Shown here: piece after piece, positions 50,204 through 57,923 of the stretch
How positions within the stretch are numbered: position 1 is the first letter of the stretch
Layout of the letters: each line of letters opens with the position of its first letter
Assembly: GCA_009702045.1 (NCBI GenBank)
Contig: WLIV01000006.1
Span: 62,001 to 126,000, forward strand
DNA: 64,000 bases
Reading direction: 5' to 3'
From: Actinomycetota bacterium
GTDB lineage: Bacteria > Actinomycetota > Acidimicrobiia > Acidimicrobiales > Ilumatobacteraceae
The notes under the pieces: model-generated
What the model saw: the letters and a program-made list of their open reading frames with translations, nothing else
Databases searched by the model: none
Told to the model about the DNA's origin: nothing
Program-made: the position numbers and the translations under genes

Positions 50204-50267
50204 CCCCTCTGTGTCGCGGCGGGGCCGTCTACCTCTGGTGGTGGCAGCCGCGACACAGACGAGGAGA
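50204..50267. repeat. 64-bp hairpin repeat, copy 1
   Basis: The left stem CTGTGTCGCGGC (50209-50220) pairs perfectly with GCCGCGACACAG (50247-50258), and CCTC/GAGG outside can extend the stem past a two-base bulge. It matches copy 2 at 62 of 64 positions. Confidence 0.7.
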
Positions 50268-50281
50268 GCGCCTCAGATCTC

Positions 50282-50345
50282 CCCCTCTGTGTCGCGGCGG
50301 GGCCGTCCACCTCTGGTGGTGGCAGCCGCGACATAGACGAGGAGA
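50282..50345. repeat. 64-bp hairpin repeat, copy 2
   Basis: Copy 2, 78 bases downstream of copy 1. One of the two differences changes a stem pair from G-C to G-U, if the plus strand is the RNA, keeping the fold. The gap 50154-50388 holds only these repeats and the next gene's promoter. Confidence 0.7.
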
Positions 50346-50375
50346 CCGGGGGTAGAGGGTGCGAGGGGGGCGGGG

Positions 50376-50381
50376 TAAGGT
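50376..50381 (+). promoter_or_regulatory. Candidate -10 box for the epimerase-like gene
   Basis: TAAGGT, seven bases before ATG 50389, a leaderless layout. Confidence 0.4.
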
Positions 50382-50388
50382 CGCGGGT

Positions 50389-51360
50389 ATGACCGCGACG
50401 ACAACGATCGCTGCGCCCGTGTGGGTTGGCGATGGCAGCTCCGGACTGGGGTCGCGGGTCCTGCGATTGTTGGCCAACAGCGACACGGTGCGCGCCGGCA
50501 AGGCCGCGGGCTGCGATGTGATGGTGTGGCTCGCGGCCGCCGACGCGGATGCGCGGGCCGCACATCACGAAAGTGCGCTCGCTGGGCTGACGGCGGCGTT
50601 GAGCGAGTGCGCGGATGCAACCCATGTGGTGCTGGTGTCGTCGGCGATGGTGTACGGCGCATGGGCCAACAATCCAGTGCCGCTCACTGAAGACGCGCTG
50701 CTACGACCCGATGTGGAGTTCCCCTTCGCCCGCCAGTTAGGCGCTGCCGAACAGCTGGTTGATGAGTGGCGCTGCGCCCGGCCGGGGCGCTCGACCACGG
50801 TGTTGCGTCCCGCAGTGGCCATGGCCGCCGATGGCACCAGTCGGCTGGCGAGTGCGCTGGCTGCAGGGATGGGGCAGCGCGTGGGCGCAGCCGACCCGCC
50901 GGCTCAGTTCCTGCATCTGGATGATCTCGCCAGCGCAGTGCTGCTGTCGGTCGAGCAACGACTCGATGGCGCGTACAACGTGGCCCCGGATGGTTGGATC
51001 GAGGGTGAGCGCGTGCGGGCACTGGCCGGTGCCGTACCCAGGGTGCACCTGCCGGATCGCGTGAACGAGTTCGTCAACAATCTGCGCTGGCGTTTCCAAC
51101 GCGGGCCAATCCCGCCCGGTCTGCGCAGCTACACGCGGTGGCCGTGGCTGGTGGCCAACGACCGGCTGAAGGACGCCGGCTGGCGCCCTACGGTCACCAA
51201 TGAGCAGGCCTATGTGGAGGGCACCGAGGCGAAATGGTGGACGATGGTGTCCCCCAAGCGACGTCAGGAAATCGCGCTTGCTGGCCTGGGCGCAGCGATC
51301 CTGGCGGTGGCCATCCTCATCATCCGCGGCGTGCGCCGCGCCAACGCCCGTCGCCGGTAA
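50389..51360 (+). CDS. NAD-dependent epimerase/dehydratase-like protein with C-terminal membrane helix
   Basis: 323 residues, extended-SDR type. The N-terminal glycine loop is weak (VGDGSSGLGSRVL), but LVSSAMVYGAW, FPFARQLGAAEQL and FLHLDDLASAVLLSVEQ match the family. The YxxxK motif is absent (FARQLGA in its place), so catalysis is doubtful. A C-terminal helix (about 297-315, IALAGLGAAILAVAILII) ending in RRANARRR anchors it to the membrane with the enzyme domain in the cytoplasm. Convergent with the HtrA-like gene, one base between stops. Confidence 0.75.
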   Translation: MTATTTIAAPVWVGDGSSGLGSRVLRLLANSDTVRAGKAAGCDVMVWLAAADADARAAHHESALAGLTAALSECADATHVVLVSSAMVYGAWANNPVPLTEDALLRPDVEFPFARQLGAAEQLVDEWRCARPGRSTTVLRPAVAMAADGTSRLASALAAGMGQRVGAADPPAQFLHLDDLASAVLLSVEQRLDGAYNVAPDGWIEGERVRALAGAVPRVHLPDRVNEFVNNLRWRFQRGPIPPGLRSYTRWPWLVANDRLKDAGWRPTVTNEQAYVEGTEAKWWTMVSPKRRQEIALAGLGAAILAVAILIIRGVRRANARRR

Positions 51361-51361
51361 C

Positions 51362-52606
51362 TCAGAGCGCTGTCTTCGGTGCCGCCAAGGTCACCGACAG
51401 CCGTGTTGTCGTACCGTCGCGGCGGCGCACGGCGAAGGTCACCGTGTCGCCAGGTCGGTGCATGCCGAGGTGAGCGATCAGGGCTCGGCCGTTCGACACG
51501 GCGTCAGCATCGAGTGCGAGGATGACGTCGCCTGCGACAAGACCAGCGGCAGCGGCCGGGCCCGACGGGTCGACCGCACCGACACTGAGTTCGCCTGCGG
51601 GATCGTCGTTGATGACCACGCCGACCCACACGGTGGCGGCGCCGTGCAGCGCAGACATTGCGTGCTGGATGTCGTCGAGGGGTTCGAGCGTGACGAGGTG
51701 ATCGTCGGCCACGGTGCTGCTGGGTGCAGTGCGCGGGTTGCCGCTGTTGTCGGGCGCAGCAGGCTGCGCCTCATGTGTGCACAGCGCCACCAACTCGCCG
51801 CGCTGATTGACGACGGGTGCGCCCTCGGGCATCGTGGCGTCGTGCGACCACGAGCCGTCGACGCTTCCGTCGTCACCGACGATCACGGACATCGGCTGTT
51901 CGCCGACGAACGTCAACTCGTCCCCGGGACGGATGTCGGTGGCGATCGTGAACGCTTCGGTGGACAGCGCGGTGGTCGGCGCCAACACGGCCAGCCCGGA
52001 GCGATCGTCGATGAAGAGCACGCGGGCTTCCTCGGTGCTGCCGTCGGGAAGCTCCAGCTGAACCGTGGTCGCGCTTCCGACGGCAGCGGCGGTGGTGATC
52101 GCGAGAGTGCCGCCGTTCACCGGCGCGGCGAGAACGATGTGGGCGGTGTTCGGAGCAGAGTCGGGGAGGTTGGTGGCGAGGGAGTGAACCGCCCACGTCG
52201 GCATCGGGCCACTGAAGAGACCGCTCGCCGAGCCAGCGGTGTGGGTGCTGGTGTTGGGTGCCAGGTCGGTGGTGTCCGAAGGCGAGGCGGTGGATGCCGA
52301 TGAGGAGGCCACGGTGGCGACCTCGGTGCTGAAGTCGTTCTTGGTGAGGTTGACGATCGTGGATCGGACCGTGGAGGCTGCGCCTCGGCCAGCTTCGGTG
52401 CTGAGCATCGCCCACAGCAACATGACTCCGAGCACGCTGCCGACCACGCCGGTGGCTGCGGTGAGACCACGACCGATCGCGAGCGGCGGCTCGGTCTGTT
52501 GCCAGACCTGTTGGCCGATCTCGCTGGGGTGCCGCCATATGCGCTCGTGGGCAGGTAACGGTGCAGGGGGTTCCTGGTCGTCCTGGTTCCAGTCGCTGGG
52601 GCTCAC
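51362..52606 (-). CDS. HtrA-like membrane protein with PDZ domain, catalytic serine missing
   Basis: 414 residues. Cytoplasmic IWRHPSEIG (23-31), one membrane helix (about 46-67), a Ser/Thr-rich linker, a trypsin-like domain (about 135-285) and a PDZ domain (about 326-412, VDPSGPAAAAGLVAGDVIL). Where HtrA proteases have GNSGGP, this protein has MPEGAP (259-264), so the nucleophile is Glu rather than Ser. It should not cleave peptides and may act as an adaptor or chaperone in the cell envelope. GTG 52606 start. Head-to-head with moaE. Confidence 0.75.
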   Translation of the reverse strand: MSPSDWNQDDQEPPAPLPAHERIWRHPSEIGQQVWQQTEPPLAIGRGLTAATGVVGSVLGVMLLWAMLSTEAGRGAASTVRSTIVNLTKNDFSTEVATVASSSASTASPSDTTDLAPNTSTHTAGSASGLFSGPMPTWAVHSLATNLPDSAPNTAHIVLAAPVNGGTLAITTAAAVGSATTVQLELPDGSTEEARVLFIDDRSGLAVLAPTTALSTEAFTIATDIRPGDELTFVGEQPMSVIVGDDGSVDGSWSHDATMPEGAPVVNQRGELVALCTHEAQPAAPDNSGNPRTAPSSTVADDHLVTLEPLDDIQHAMSALHGAATVWVGVVINDDPAGELSVGAVDPSGPAAAAGLVAGDVILALDADAVSNGRALIAHLGMHRPGDTVTFAVRRRDGTTTRLSVTLAAPKTAL

Positions 52607-52729
52607 GAAGCGGTCAGGTTAGTGAGGATCTGCTCCGATGTGGCGTCGCGCGCTGAGCACAGCAGCATCAGCCATCTGTATGGCCTAGAGCAATGGCCGG
52701 TACCACGTGGTGGCGAGTGCAATCACGGC

Positions 52730-52735
52730 TACCAT
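52730..52735 (+). promoter_or_regulatory. Candidate -10 box for moaE
   Basis: TACCAT, eight bases before GTG 52744. The same hexamer precedes the acyl-CoA dehydrogenase gene. Confidence 0.35.
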
Positions 52736-52743
52736 GGGCAGTT

Positions 52744-53250
52744 GTGCAACCTCCGGCAAACGGCAACTCATGGTTGGGACTCACCGACCAGGTGCTGCCC
52801 ATCGCAGCAGCATATGAATGGTGCGTGCTGCCCGGGTGCGGAGCGGTCGTGTTGTTCAGCGGCACGGTGCGCGACCATGCGGTCGACGAGCATGGCGAAA
52901 CGCGCGACGATGTGCAGTACCTCACCTACGAGGCATACGACGAGCAGGTGGTGCCGGCCTTCGCCGCGATCGAACTGGAACTGCGTCGCCGCTGGCCCGA
53001 CACCGGGCGCGTGGTGCTGTTGCACCGCACCGGTCGGCTCGGGCTCAGCGAGAGTTCTGTAGTCGCCGTCGTGAGCGCGCCGCACCGCCCGGAAGCGTTT
53101 GAGGCCGCGCGCTATGCGATCGACGCGTTGAAGGCCAGCGCTCCCATCTGGAAGCACGAAGTGTGGGCCGATGGCGCCGACTGGGGAACCGGTGCGCACA
53201 CGCCGGTCTCGCCTACTGCGGTTGCCACTGCCACGGGGAGCGTCCGATGA
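52744..53250 (+). CDS. moaE: Molybdopterin synthase catalytic subunit
   Basis: Adds the two sulfurs to precursor Z together with MoaD. 168 residues from GTG 52744. AVVLFSGTVRDH, LTYEAYDEQVVPAF, RWPDTGRVVLLHRTGRLGL and SAPHRPEAFEAARYAID are MoaE landmarks, and ALKASAPIWKHEVWADG has the catalytic Lys region. The longer ATG 52693 start is possible, but its first residues are unlike MoaE. No other molybdopterin gene is in the window. It overlaps the following small membrane-protein gene by four bases. Confidence 0.9.
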   Translation: MQPPANGNSWLGLTDQVLPIAAAYEWCVLPGCGAVVLFSGTVRDHAVDEHGETRDDVQYLTYEAYDEQVVPAFAAIELELRRRWPDTGRVVLLHRTGRLGLSESSVVAVVSAPHRPEAFEAARYAIDALKASAPIWKHEVWADGADWGTGAHTPVSPTAVATATGSVR

Positions 53251-53447
53251 CCTGGGTGTTCATCGCAGTGGTGGTGCTCGCTGCCGTTGGCTTCTATTGG
53301 TACGGGCGGCGACGCCATCGGCAGGAGCCAGGTGTCGCCAGCTTCCAACGTCACATCGATGCGCTCTCGTCTGAGCGTCGTCGTGAGTCGTTTGAACGCG
53401 TGCGCCCGCAGATGCAGGACGACTACGACGACGAGACGGGAAGCTGA
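53247..53447 (+). CDS. Small single-helix membrane protein
   Basis: 66 residues: one hydrophobic helix (2-20, TWVFIAVVVLAAVGFYWYG), then a basic stretch RRRHRQ and a charged helical tail ending DDYDDETG. The ATG overlaps the moaE stop (ATGA), and mreB begins three bases after its stop, so it sits between them in one operon. By position it could be a membrane tether or regulator for MreB. No family recognised. Confidence 0.75.
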   Translation: MTWVFIAVVVLAAVGFYWYGRRRHRQEPGVASFQRHIDALSSERRRESFERVRPQMQDDYDDETGS

Positions 53448-53450
53448 CAC

Positions 53451-54455
53451 ATGGCCCGCGACCTCGCGATCGACCTCGGCACGGCCAACACACTGGTGTA
53501 CATGAAGGGGAAGGGCATCGTGCTGAACGAGCCCTCCGTGATTGCGCTCAACCGGCAGACCGGCGAGGTGCTGGCCACCGGCCGTGAAGCGTGGCAGATG
53601 ATCGGCCGCACTCCCGGCTACATCGTCGCCGTGCGTCCGTTGCGCGGCGGTGCCATCACCGACTTCGAGATCACCGAACGGATGATCCGTCTGCTGCTGC
53701 AGCGCGTTGGTGTCAGTCGCTTCACTCGGCCCAAAGTCGTCATCTGCGTGCCCTCGGCCATCACCGAGGTCGAGCGTCGCGCGGTCACCGATGCGGCACG
53801 CCGCGCAGGCGCCGCTGATGCGCAGCTCATCGAACAGCCGATGGCCGCCGCGATCGGCGCCGATCTGCCCATCGACGAGCCCGTCGGCAACATGGTGATC
53901 GATATCGGCGGCGGTACGAGCGAGACCGCCGTCATCAGTCTTGGTGGCATCGTGGCGCTCGAGGCGGTCCGCGTCGGCAGTTTCGACATCGACGCCGCGA
54001 TCCAGGCCTATGTGCGTCGCGAGCATGGCATCGCCATCGGCGAACGCACGGCGGAAGAAGTGAAGGTGGCCATCGGCTCGGCCTCACCCACGGAGGACGA
54101 AAGCCAGGCCGAGGTGCGCGGACGCGACCTCATGACCGGCCTGCCCAAGACCGTGGTGCTGACGCCCGAGGAAGTGCGTTTCGCGATCGACGACGTGGTC
54201 AGCAGTATCACCGCGTCGGTGGTGCGTTGCCTCGCGAAGGCGCCGCCCGAGTTGGCGCAGGACTTCCTCTCTCGGGGCATGTACCTCGTCGGCGGTGGCG
54301 GTCTCCTGCGTGGTCTCGCTCAGCGCATCGAGAAGGAAACGAACGTTCCGGTACGCATGTCGAACATGCCACTCGAGGCGGTCGTGATGGGTGCCGGTCA
54401 CTGCATCGAGCACTACGACGCGCTCAAGGGCATGTTCATGGGTGCCCGCCGGTAG
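53451..54455 (+). CDS. mreB: Rod shape-determining protein MreB
   Basis: Actin-like filament protein of 334 residues. LAIDLGTANTLVYMKG is the phosphate 1 loop, VVICVPSAITEVERRAV the connecting region, IDIGGGTSETAVISLGG phosphate 2, and YLVGGGGLLRGLAQRI the adenosine motif. It organises peptidoglycan synthesis at the inner membrane. mreC and mreD are not next to it; the partners here are moaE and a 66-residue membrane protein, an unusual setting. Confidence 0.95.
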   Translation: MARDLAIDLGTANTLVYMKGKGIVLNEPSVIALNRQTGEVLATGREAWQMIGRTPGYIVAVRPLRGGAITDFEITERMIRLLLQRVGVSRFTRPKVVICVPSAITEVERRAVTDAARRAGAADAQLIEQPMAAAIGADLPIDEPVGNMVIDIGGGTSETAVISLGGIVALEAVRVGSFDIDAAIQAYVRREHGIAIGERTAEEVKVAIGSASPTEDESQAEVRGRDLMTGLPKTVVLTPEEVRFAIDDVVSSITASVVRCLAKAPPELAQDFLSRGMYLVGGGGLLRGLAQRIEKETNVPVRMSNMPLEAVVMGAGHCIEHYDALKGMFMGARR

Positions 54456-54488
54456 TTCGGCGTCGGGACACACTGTCAGGATGCCGGT

Positions 54489-54992
54489 ATGAGGAGGACT
54501 CGCACACGGCTGTGGGTGCGGCGTTTGCGCGTGTGGCGCGCTCGTCGAGCCGGCGTCAGGCGGCGTGAACTCGTTCGCTCCCGTCACCCCAGCGGTATGT
54601 CGGCCGGTCGACGCCCTGGGAGCACTCCGCAAACAGTGAAAGCCCCGCAGTATGCGATGCCTTCGGCAATTCCCATGCCGGTGGGTGGCGTGCTCACTTC
54701 CGAACATCTCGACTCGCCGACGGCCGATGTGAACGAACTGCTGGAGGTTGCGGACCTGGGTGTTATCGCTGCTGCGCCTGCACCTGACGCGGTGCCCGTC
54801 TCGGAACCAGCCGAACAGGAACCAGCCGAACAGGAACCGCCCCCGCCGCCCGTCCCGCCGAAGCCGAGAATCGTGTCGATTTCCACCATGCCGACTGCAC
54901 CCACGGCGCAGCCCGGTACCAAGGGTCGGCCGGGCCGCGGCGCCCCGCCGAGTTCATCGCCGCCCATGGACCCAGGGTTCAACAAACGATGA
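54489..54992 (+). CDS. Proline-rich hypothetical protein
   Basis: 167 residues. Very basic first 45 (13 or more Arg), then ordinary sequence, then a Pro/Glu-rich tail with tandem EPAEQ units (15-bp DNA repeat near 54808-54845) and PPPPPVPPKPR. No fold is predictable. CAGGAT six bases before the ATG supports expression; ATG 54597 is another possible start. Follows mreB by 33 bases. Possibly disordered and linked to the cell envelope, but unsupported. Confidence 0.45.
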   Translation: MRRTRTRLWVRRLRVWRARRAGVRRRELVRSRHPSGMSAGRRPGSTPQTVKAPQYAMPSAIPMPVGGVLTSEHLDSPTADVNELLEVADLGVIAAAPAPDAVPVSEPAEQEPAEQEPPPPPVPPKPRIVSISTMPTAPTAQPGTKGRPGRGAPPSSSPPMDPGFNKR

Positions 54993-55018
54993 TGCGCCCC
55001 GCCGTTCGGTGAGGTGAG

Positions 55019-56287
55019 TCAGGTACGTGCAAGGCGAACGACGCGCGAGCCGCCAAGGTCGAGCAGGTAGACATCGCCATCGGGGCCGGATGCCACAGCG
55101 CTGATACTTCCCTGTACGCCGAAGTCGACGAGTTCAGCCTCGGTCTGGCCCGGTGCCGTGCGGATCGCTCGCACCTTGCCACTGCAGTAATCGCTGAACA
55201 CGTACCAACCAGCGAGCGACGGGATCTCCGTTCCGCGGTAGACGGTGCCACCAGAGATGGAGCACCCGTCGTCGCCGTGCGTGTACTCGAACACCGGCGG
55301 CGTGACGCCGTCAGCGGGCTGGTCGGGGTTGAACCGCTTGCTGCCTTCGAACGCGCTCCAGCCGAAGTTCAGTCCGCGCCCACCGCCCTCGGTGGCCCAC
55401 CCGACATCGATCTCTTCGATCTCGTTTTGGCCGACATCGGCGATCCACAGGTCTCCCGTGGCACGGTCGAAGTCGAAGCGCCATGGGTTGCGCAGCCCGT
55501 AGGCCCAGATCTCGCCGCGTGCACCGCCGACGCTGGCGAACGGGTTGTCGGCCGGAATGGTGTACGCCTTCGTGCCATCGGGAGTGGGATCGATGCGCAG
55601 GATCTTGCCGAGCAGTTCGCTCAGATTCTGCCCTCGTCGCTGCGGGTCATTTGCCGCGCCACCATCGCCGAGGCCGATGTACAGCAGACCGTCGTTGCCG
55701 AACAGCAGCTTGCCGCCGTTGTGGTTCGGGTACGGCTGACGAACGGTGAGGACGGTGCGTTCGCTCGCTGTGTCGAACTGGCCGTTTGGTTCCAGCGAGT
55801 ATTCAGCGATCACTGTGTTGCCATCGACGTCGGTGTAGTCGACGTAGGCCAAGGGCTTGGTGGGGTGGAACGCCATGCCGAGCAGACCCTGTTCGCCACC
55901 TCGGGACACGAGGTCGCTGATGTCCAGCACGGGTGTGCCGGTCGTGCCGTTGAGCAACGGCACGATGGTGCCACCCTGCTGCACGATGTAAAGCGCCGGG
56001 TCGCCCTCGCGGAACGTGAGGTCGACGGGCCGGTCGAGTCCGATGGCCGCCGTAGTGAAAGTGACCATCGACGCGGCGAGGGGCGCAGTGCTCGGTGGCG
56101 GTGGCGGTGTCGGAGCGGTCGAGGCCTCGGTGACCGATGGCGCCGTCGACTCAGGCGTCCTTACGGTGGTACTGGTCGCCAGGCTTGTGTCGCGACTGGT
56201 GCCGTCGCTGGAGCAGGCGGCGAGCAGCAGCGCGGCTGCGGTGAGCGAAGCTGCGCCCGTGTGGTGCGTCCCGCCGACGCGCCTCAT
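55019..56287 (-). CDS. Lipoprotein sugar dehydrogenase (GSDH / HHIP-like beta-propeller)
   Basis: 422 residues. Lipoprotein signal with LLAAC near residues 23-27, a Thr/Pro linker to about 70, then a six-bladed propeller: LVSRGGEQGLLGMAFHP, PYPNHNGGKLLFG, YIGLGDGGAANDPQRRGQ, YGLRNPWRFDFD and WIADVGQNEIEEID are the glucose/sorbosone dehydrogenase motifs that bind PQQ and Ca. It would work outside the membrane. ATG 56287 overlaps the tesB stop (ATGA). No PQQ-biosynthesis genes are nearby; substrate unknown. Confidence 0.88.
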   Translation of the reverse strand: MRRVGGTHHTGAASLTAAALLLAACSSDGTSRDTSLATSTTVRTPESTAPSVTEASTAPTPPPPPSTAPLAASMVTFTTAAIGLDRPVDLTFREGDPALYIVQQGGTIVPLLNGTTGTPVLDISDLVSRGGEQGLLGMAFHPTKPLAYVDYTDVDGNTVIAEYSLEPNGQFDTASERTVLTVRQPYPNHNGGKLLFGNDGLLYIGLGDGGAANDPQRRGQNLSELLGKILRIDPTPDGTKAYTIPADNPFASVGGARGEIWAYGLRNPWRFDFDRATGDLWIADVGQNEIEEIDVGWATEGGGRGLNFGWSAFEGSKRFNPDQPADGVTPPVFEYTHGDDGCSISGGTVYRGTEIPSLAGWYVFSDYCSGKVRAIRTAPGQTEAELVDFGVQGSISAVASGPDGDVYLLDLGGSRVVRLART

Positions 56288-57135
56288 GGCTGGGCCATTC
56301 GCACAAGACCCTCCTGTGACACCGTCACCGCCAGTTGCCCGTCGGCGGTGTAGATGTTGCCGCCGGCCAGACCTCGCGAGCCGTGTGTGGAGATGGGCGA
56401 CTGGACGTAGAGCAACCATTCGTCGGCGCGGAACGGGCGATGGAACCACATCGCGTGATCGAGGCTGGCCATCTGCATCCCGGGTGTGTCCCACGACATG
56501 CCGAACGGCAGGATCGCCGTGTCGAGCAGTGTCATGTCGCTGGCGTAGGTGACGATGCAGGCGTGCAGCACCGGGTCGTCGGGGAGCCGGCCGTCGGCTC
56601 GCAGCCACACACGCTGACCGTACGCGGCGAGGCCGTTGCGGGCCATCGGGTCGGTATCCACGAAGCGCACGTCGATCGGCCGCGGGCGGTCGTAGTGCTC
56701 GCCGAGCCTGTCCTTGTAGGGCGCCATACGTTCTTTGAAGTCGGGCAGCGTTTCTGGCGCTGGAACTCCCAAGGGGGGAGGCGTCTGATAGTCGAGGCCC
56801 GCTTCGGGGATGTGGAAGCTGGCCTGCAGATTGAAGATCGCGCGGCCATTCTGGATGGCGACCACACGCCGGGTGGTGAAACTCTTGCCATCACGAATGC
56901 GGTCGACCTCGTAGAGGATCGGCTTGGTGGGGTCGCCGGGCCGCAGGAAGTAGGCGTGCAACGAATGCACCGATCGACCAGGTTCGACCGTGCGGGTGGC
57001 AGCGACCAGGGCCTGACCGGCGACCTGGCCGCCGAACACTCGTTGGCGGTTCTCGTCGGGGGAGACGCCGCGGAAAAGGTTGACCTCGATCGCTTCAAGG
57101 TCGAGCAGGTTCACGAGTTCATTGAGCGCTGTCAT
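56284..57135 (-). CDS. tesB: Acyl-CoA thioesterase II
   Basis: Hydrolyses acyl-CoA to free acid and CoA. 283 residues, double hot-dog. RVFGGQVAGQALVAATRTV and HSLHAYFLRPGDPTKPILYEV (family N-terminal signature), then SLDHAMWFHRPFRADEWLLY with the catalytic Asp, and GLAGGNIYTADGQLAVTVSQEG. Start ATG 57135; ATG 57147 is possible. Divergent from the methyltransferase at 57216. Confidence 0.93.
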   Translation of the reverse strand: MTALNELVNLLDLEAIEVNLFRGVSPDENRQRVFGGQVAGQALVAATRTVEPGRSVHSLHAYFLRPGDPTKPILYEVDRIRDGKSFTTRRVVAIQNGRAIFNLQASFHIPEAGLDYQTPPPLGVPAPETLPDFKERMAPYKDRLGEHYDRPRPIDVRFVDTDPMARNGLAAYGQRVWLRADGRLPDDPVLHACIVTYASDMTLLDTAILPFGMSWDTPGMQMASLDHAMWFHRPFRADEWLLYVQSPISTHGSRGLAGGNIYTADGQLAVTVSQEGLVRMAQP

Positions 57136-57202
57136 GGCGAGACCCATTCTCGCAGGCGTGGAGGGCTCTTGTGCCAACGGGGGGCACGGCTGCCGCCACA
57201 GG

Positions 57203-57208
57203 TATCGT
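57203..57208 (+). promoter_or_regulatory. Candidate -10 box for the methyltransferase gene
   Basis: TATCGT, seven bases before ATG 57216, a leaderless layout. Confidence 0.4.
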
Positions 57209-57215
57209 GCGGCCC

Positions 57216-57866
57216 ATGTCGTCCGTCGAGCCGCTTGATCCAGTCCTGCGTGCTTGCGCATTGGCTGCCATTGGGTTCATGCCCCCCGACGAGGGTGACG
57301 CACTCCATGCCGCTGCCGTGGCGGCGGGCGCAGCGGTGCCCGGCCTACCGTTCCTGGAGGTTGGCTCGTACTGCGGCCGTTCCACCGTGTGGTTGGGTGG
57401 TGCCGCTCGTACCGCCGACACTGTGCTGTTCGCCGTCGACCACCACCGCGGCAGCGAGGAGAACCAGGCAGGGTGGGAGCACCACGACCCGACGACCGTC
57501 GACCCGCGTACCGGGAAGATGGACACCTTGCCCAGGTTTCGCGACACCATCCACGACGCGGGTCTGGAAGCTGTCGTGTTCGCCGTGGTTGGTCAGTCAG
57601 CAGCGGTCGCCGCGCACTGGACGTCACCGCTGGCATTCTTGTTCATCGACGGTGGCCATGGCGAGGAACCAGCCCGTCTCGACTATGAGGGCTGGACGCC
57701 GCGAGTCGCGCTGGGTGGCACGCTGGCCATCCACGATGTGTTCCCCGACCCGGCCGCTGGTGGCCGCCCGCCGTACGAGCAGATCTTCCGCCCGGCGCTG
57801 GAATCCGGCCATTTCGCGCTCGTCAGCGCCACCGGCAGCCTGCGCATCCTCCACCGCGTCGCCTGA
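57216..57866 (+). CDS. Class I SAM-dependent methyltransferase (Methyltransf_24 type)
   Basis: 216 residues. FLEVGSYCGRSTVWLGGAA is the SAM-binding motif I, LFAVDHHRGSEENQAG motif II, and FLFIDGGHGEEPARLDYEGW a segment seen in sugar or small-molecule O-methyltransferases. GTLAIHDVFPDP follows. Substrate unknown. Own promoter; convergent with the ALDH gene across an inverted repeat. Confidence 0.82.
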   Translation: MSSVEPLDPVLRACALAAIGFMPPDEGDALHAAAVAAGAAVPGLPFLEVGSYCGRSTVWLGGAARTADTVLFAVDHHRGSEENQAGWEHHDPTTVDPRTGKMDTLPRFRDTIHDAGLEAVVFAVVGQSAAVAAHWTSPLAFLFIDGGHGEEPARLDYEGWTPRVALGGTLAIHDVFPDPAAGGRPPYEQIFRPALESGHFALVSATGSLRILHRVA

Positions 57867-57874
57867 CCCGCGTT

Positions 57875-57921
57875 CAAGTCGGCGGTGGGGTCCGGACAGG
57901 TCTGTGCTGAACGCCGACTTG
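57875..57921. terminator. Inverted repeat between convergent genes
   Basis: CAAGTCGGCG (57875-57884) and CGCCGACTTG (57912-57921) give a 10-bp stem around a 27-base loop. The position suggests a bidirectional terminator. Confidence 0.5.
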
Positions 57922-57923
57922 GA

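Noticed and set aside
50204-50345. The two tandem repeats as a CRISPR array
   Set aside because: Only two copies, 64-bp units with only a 14-base gap, no spacers of regular length and no cas genes. The hairpin nature is clear, so it is listed as a repeat instead.
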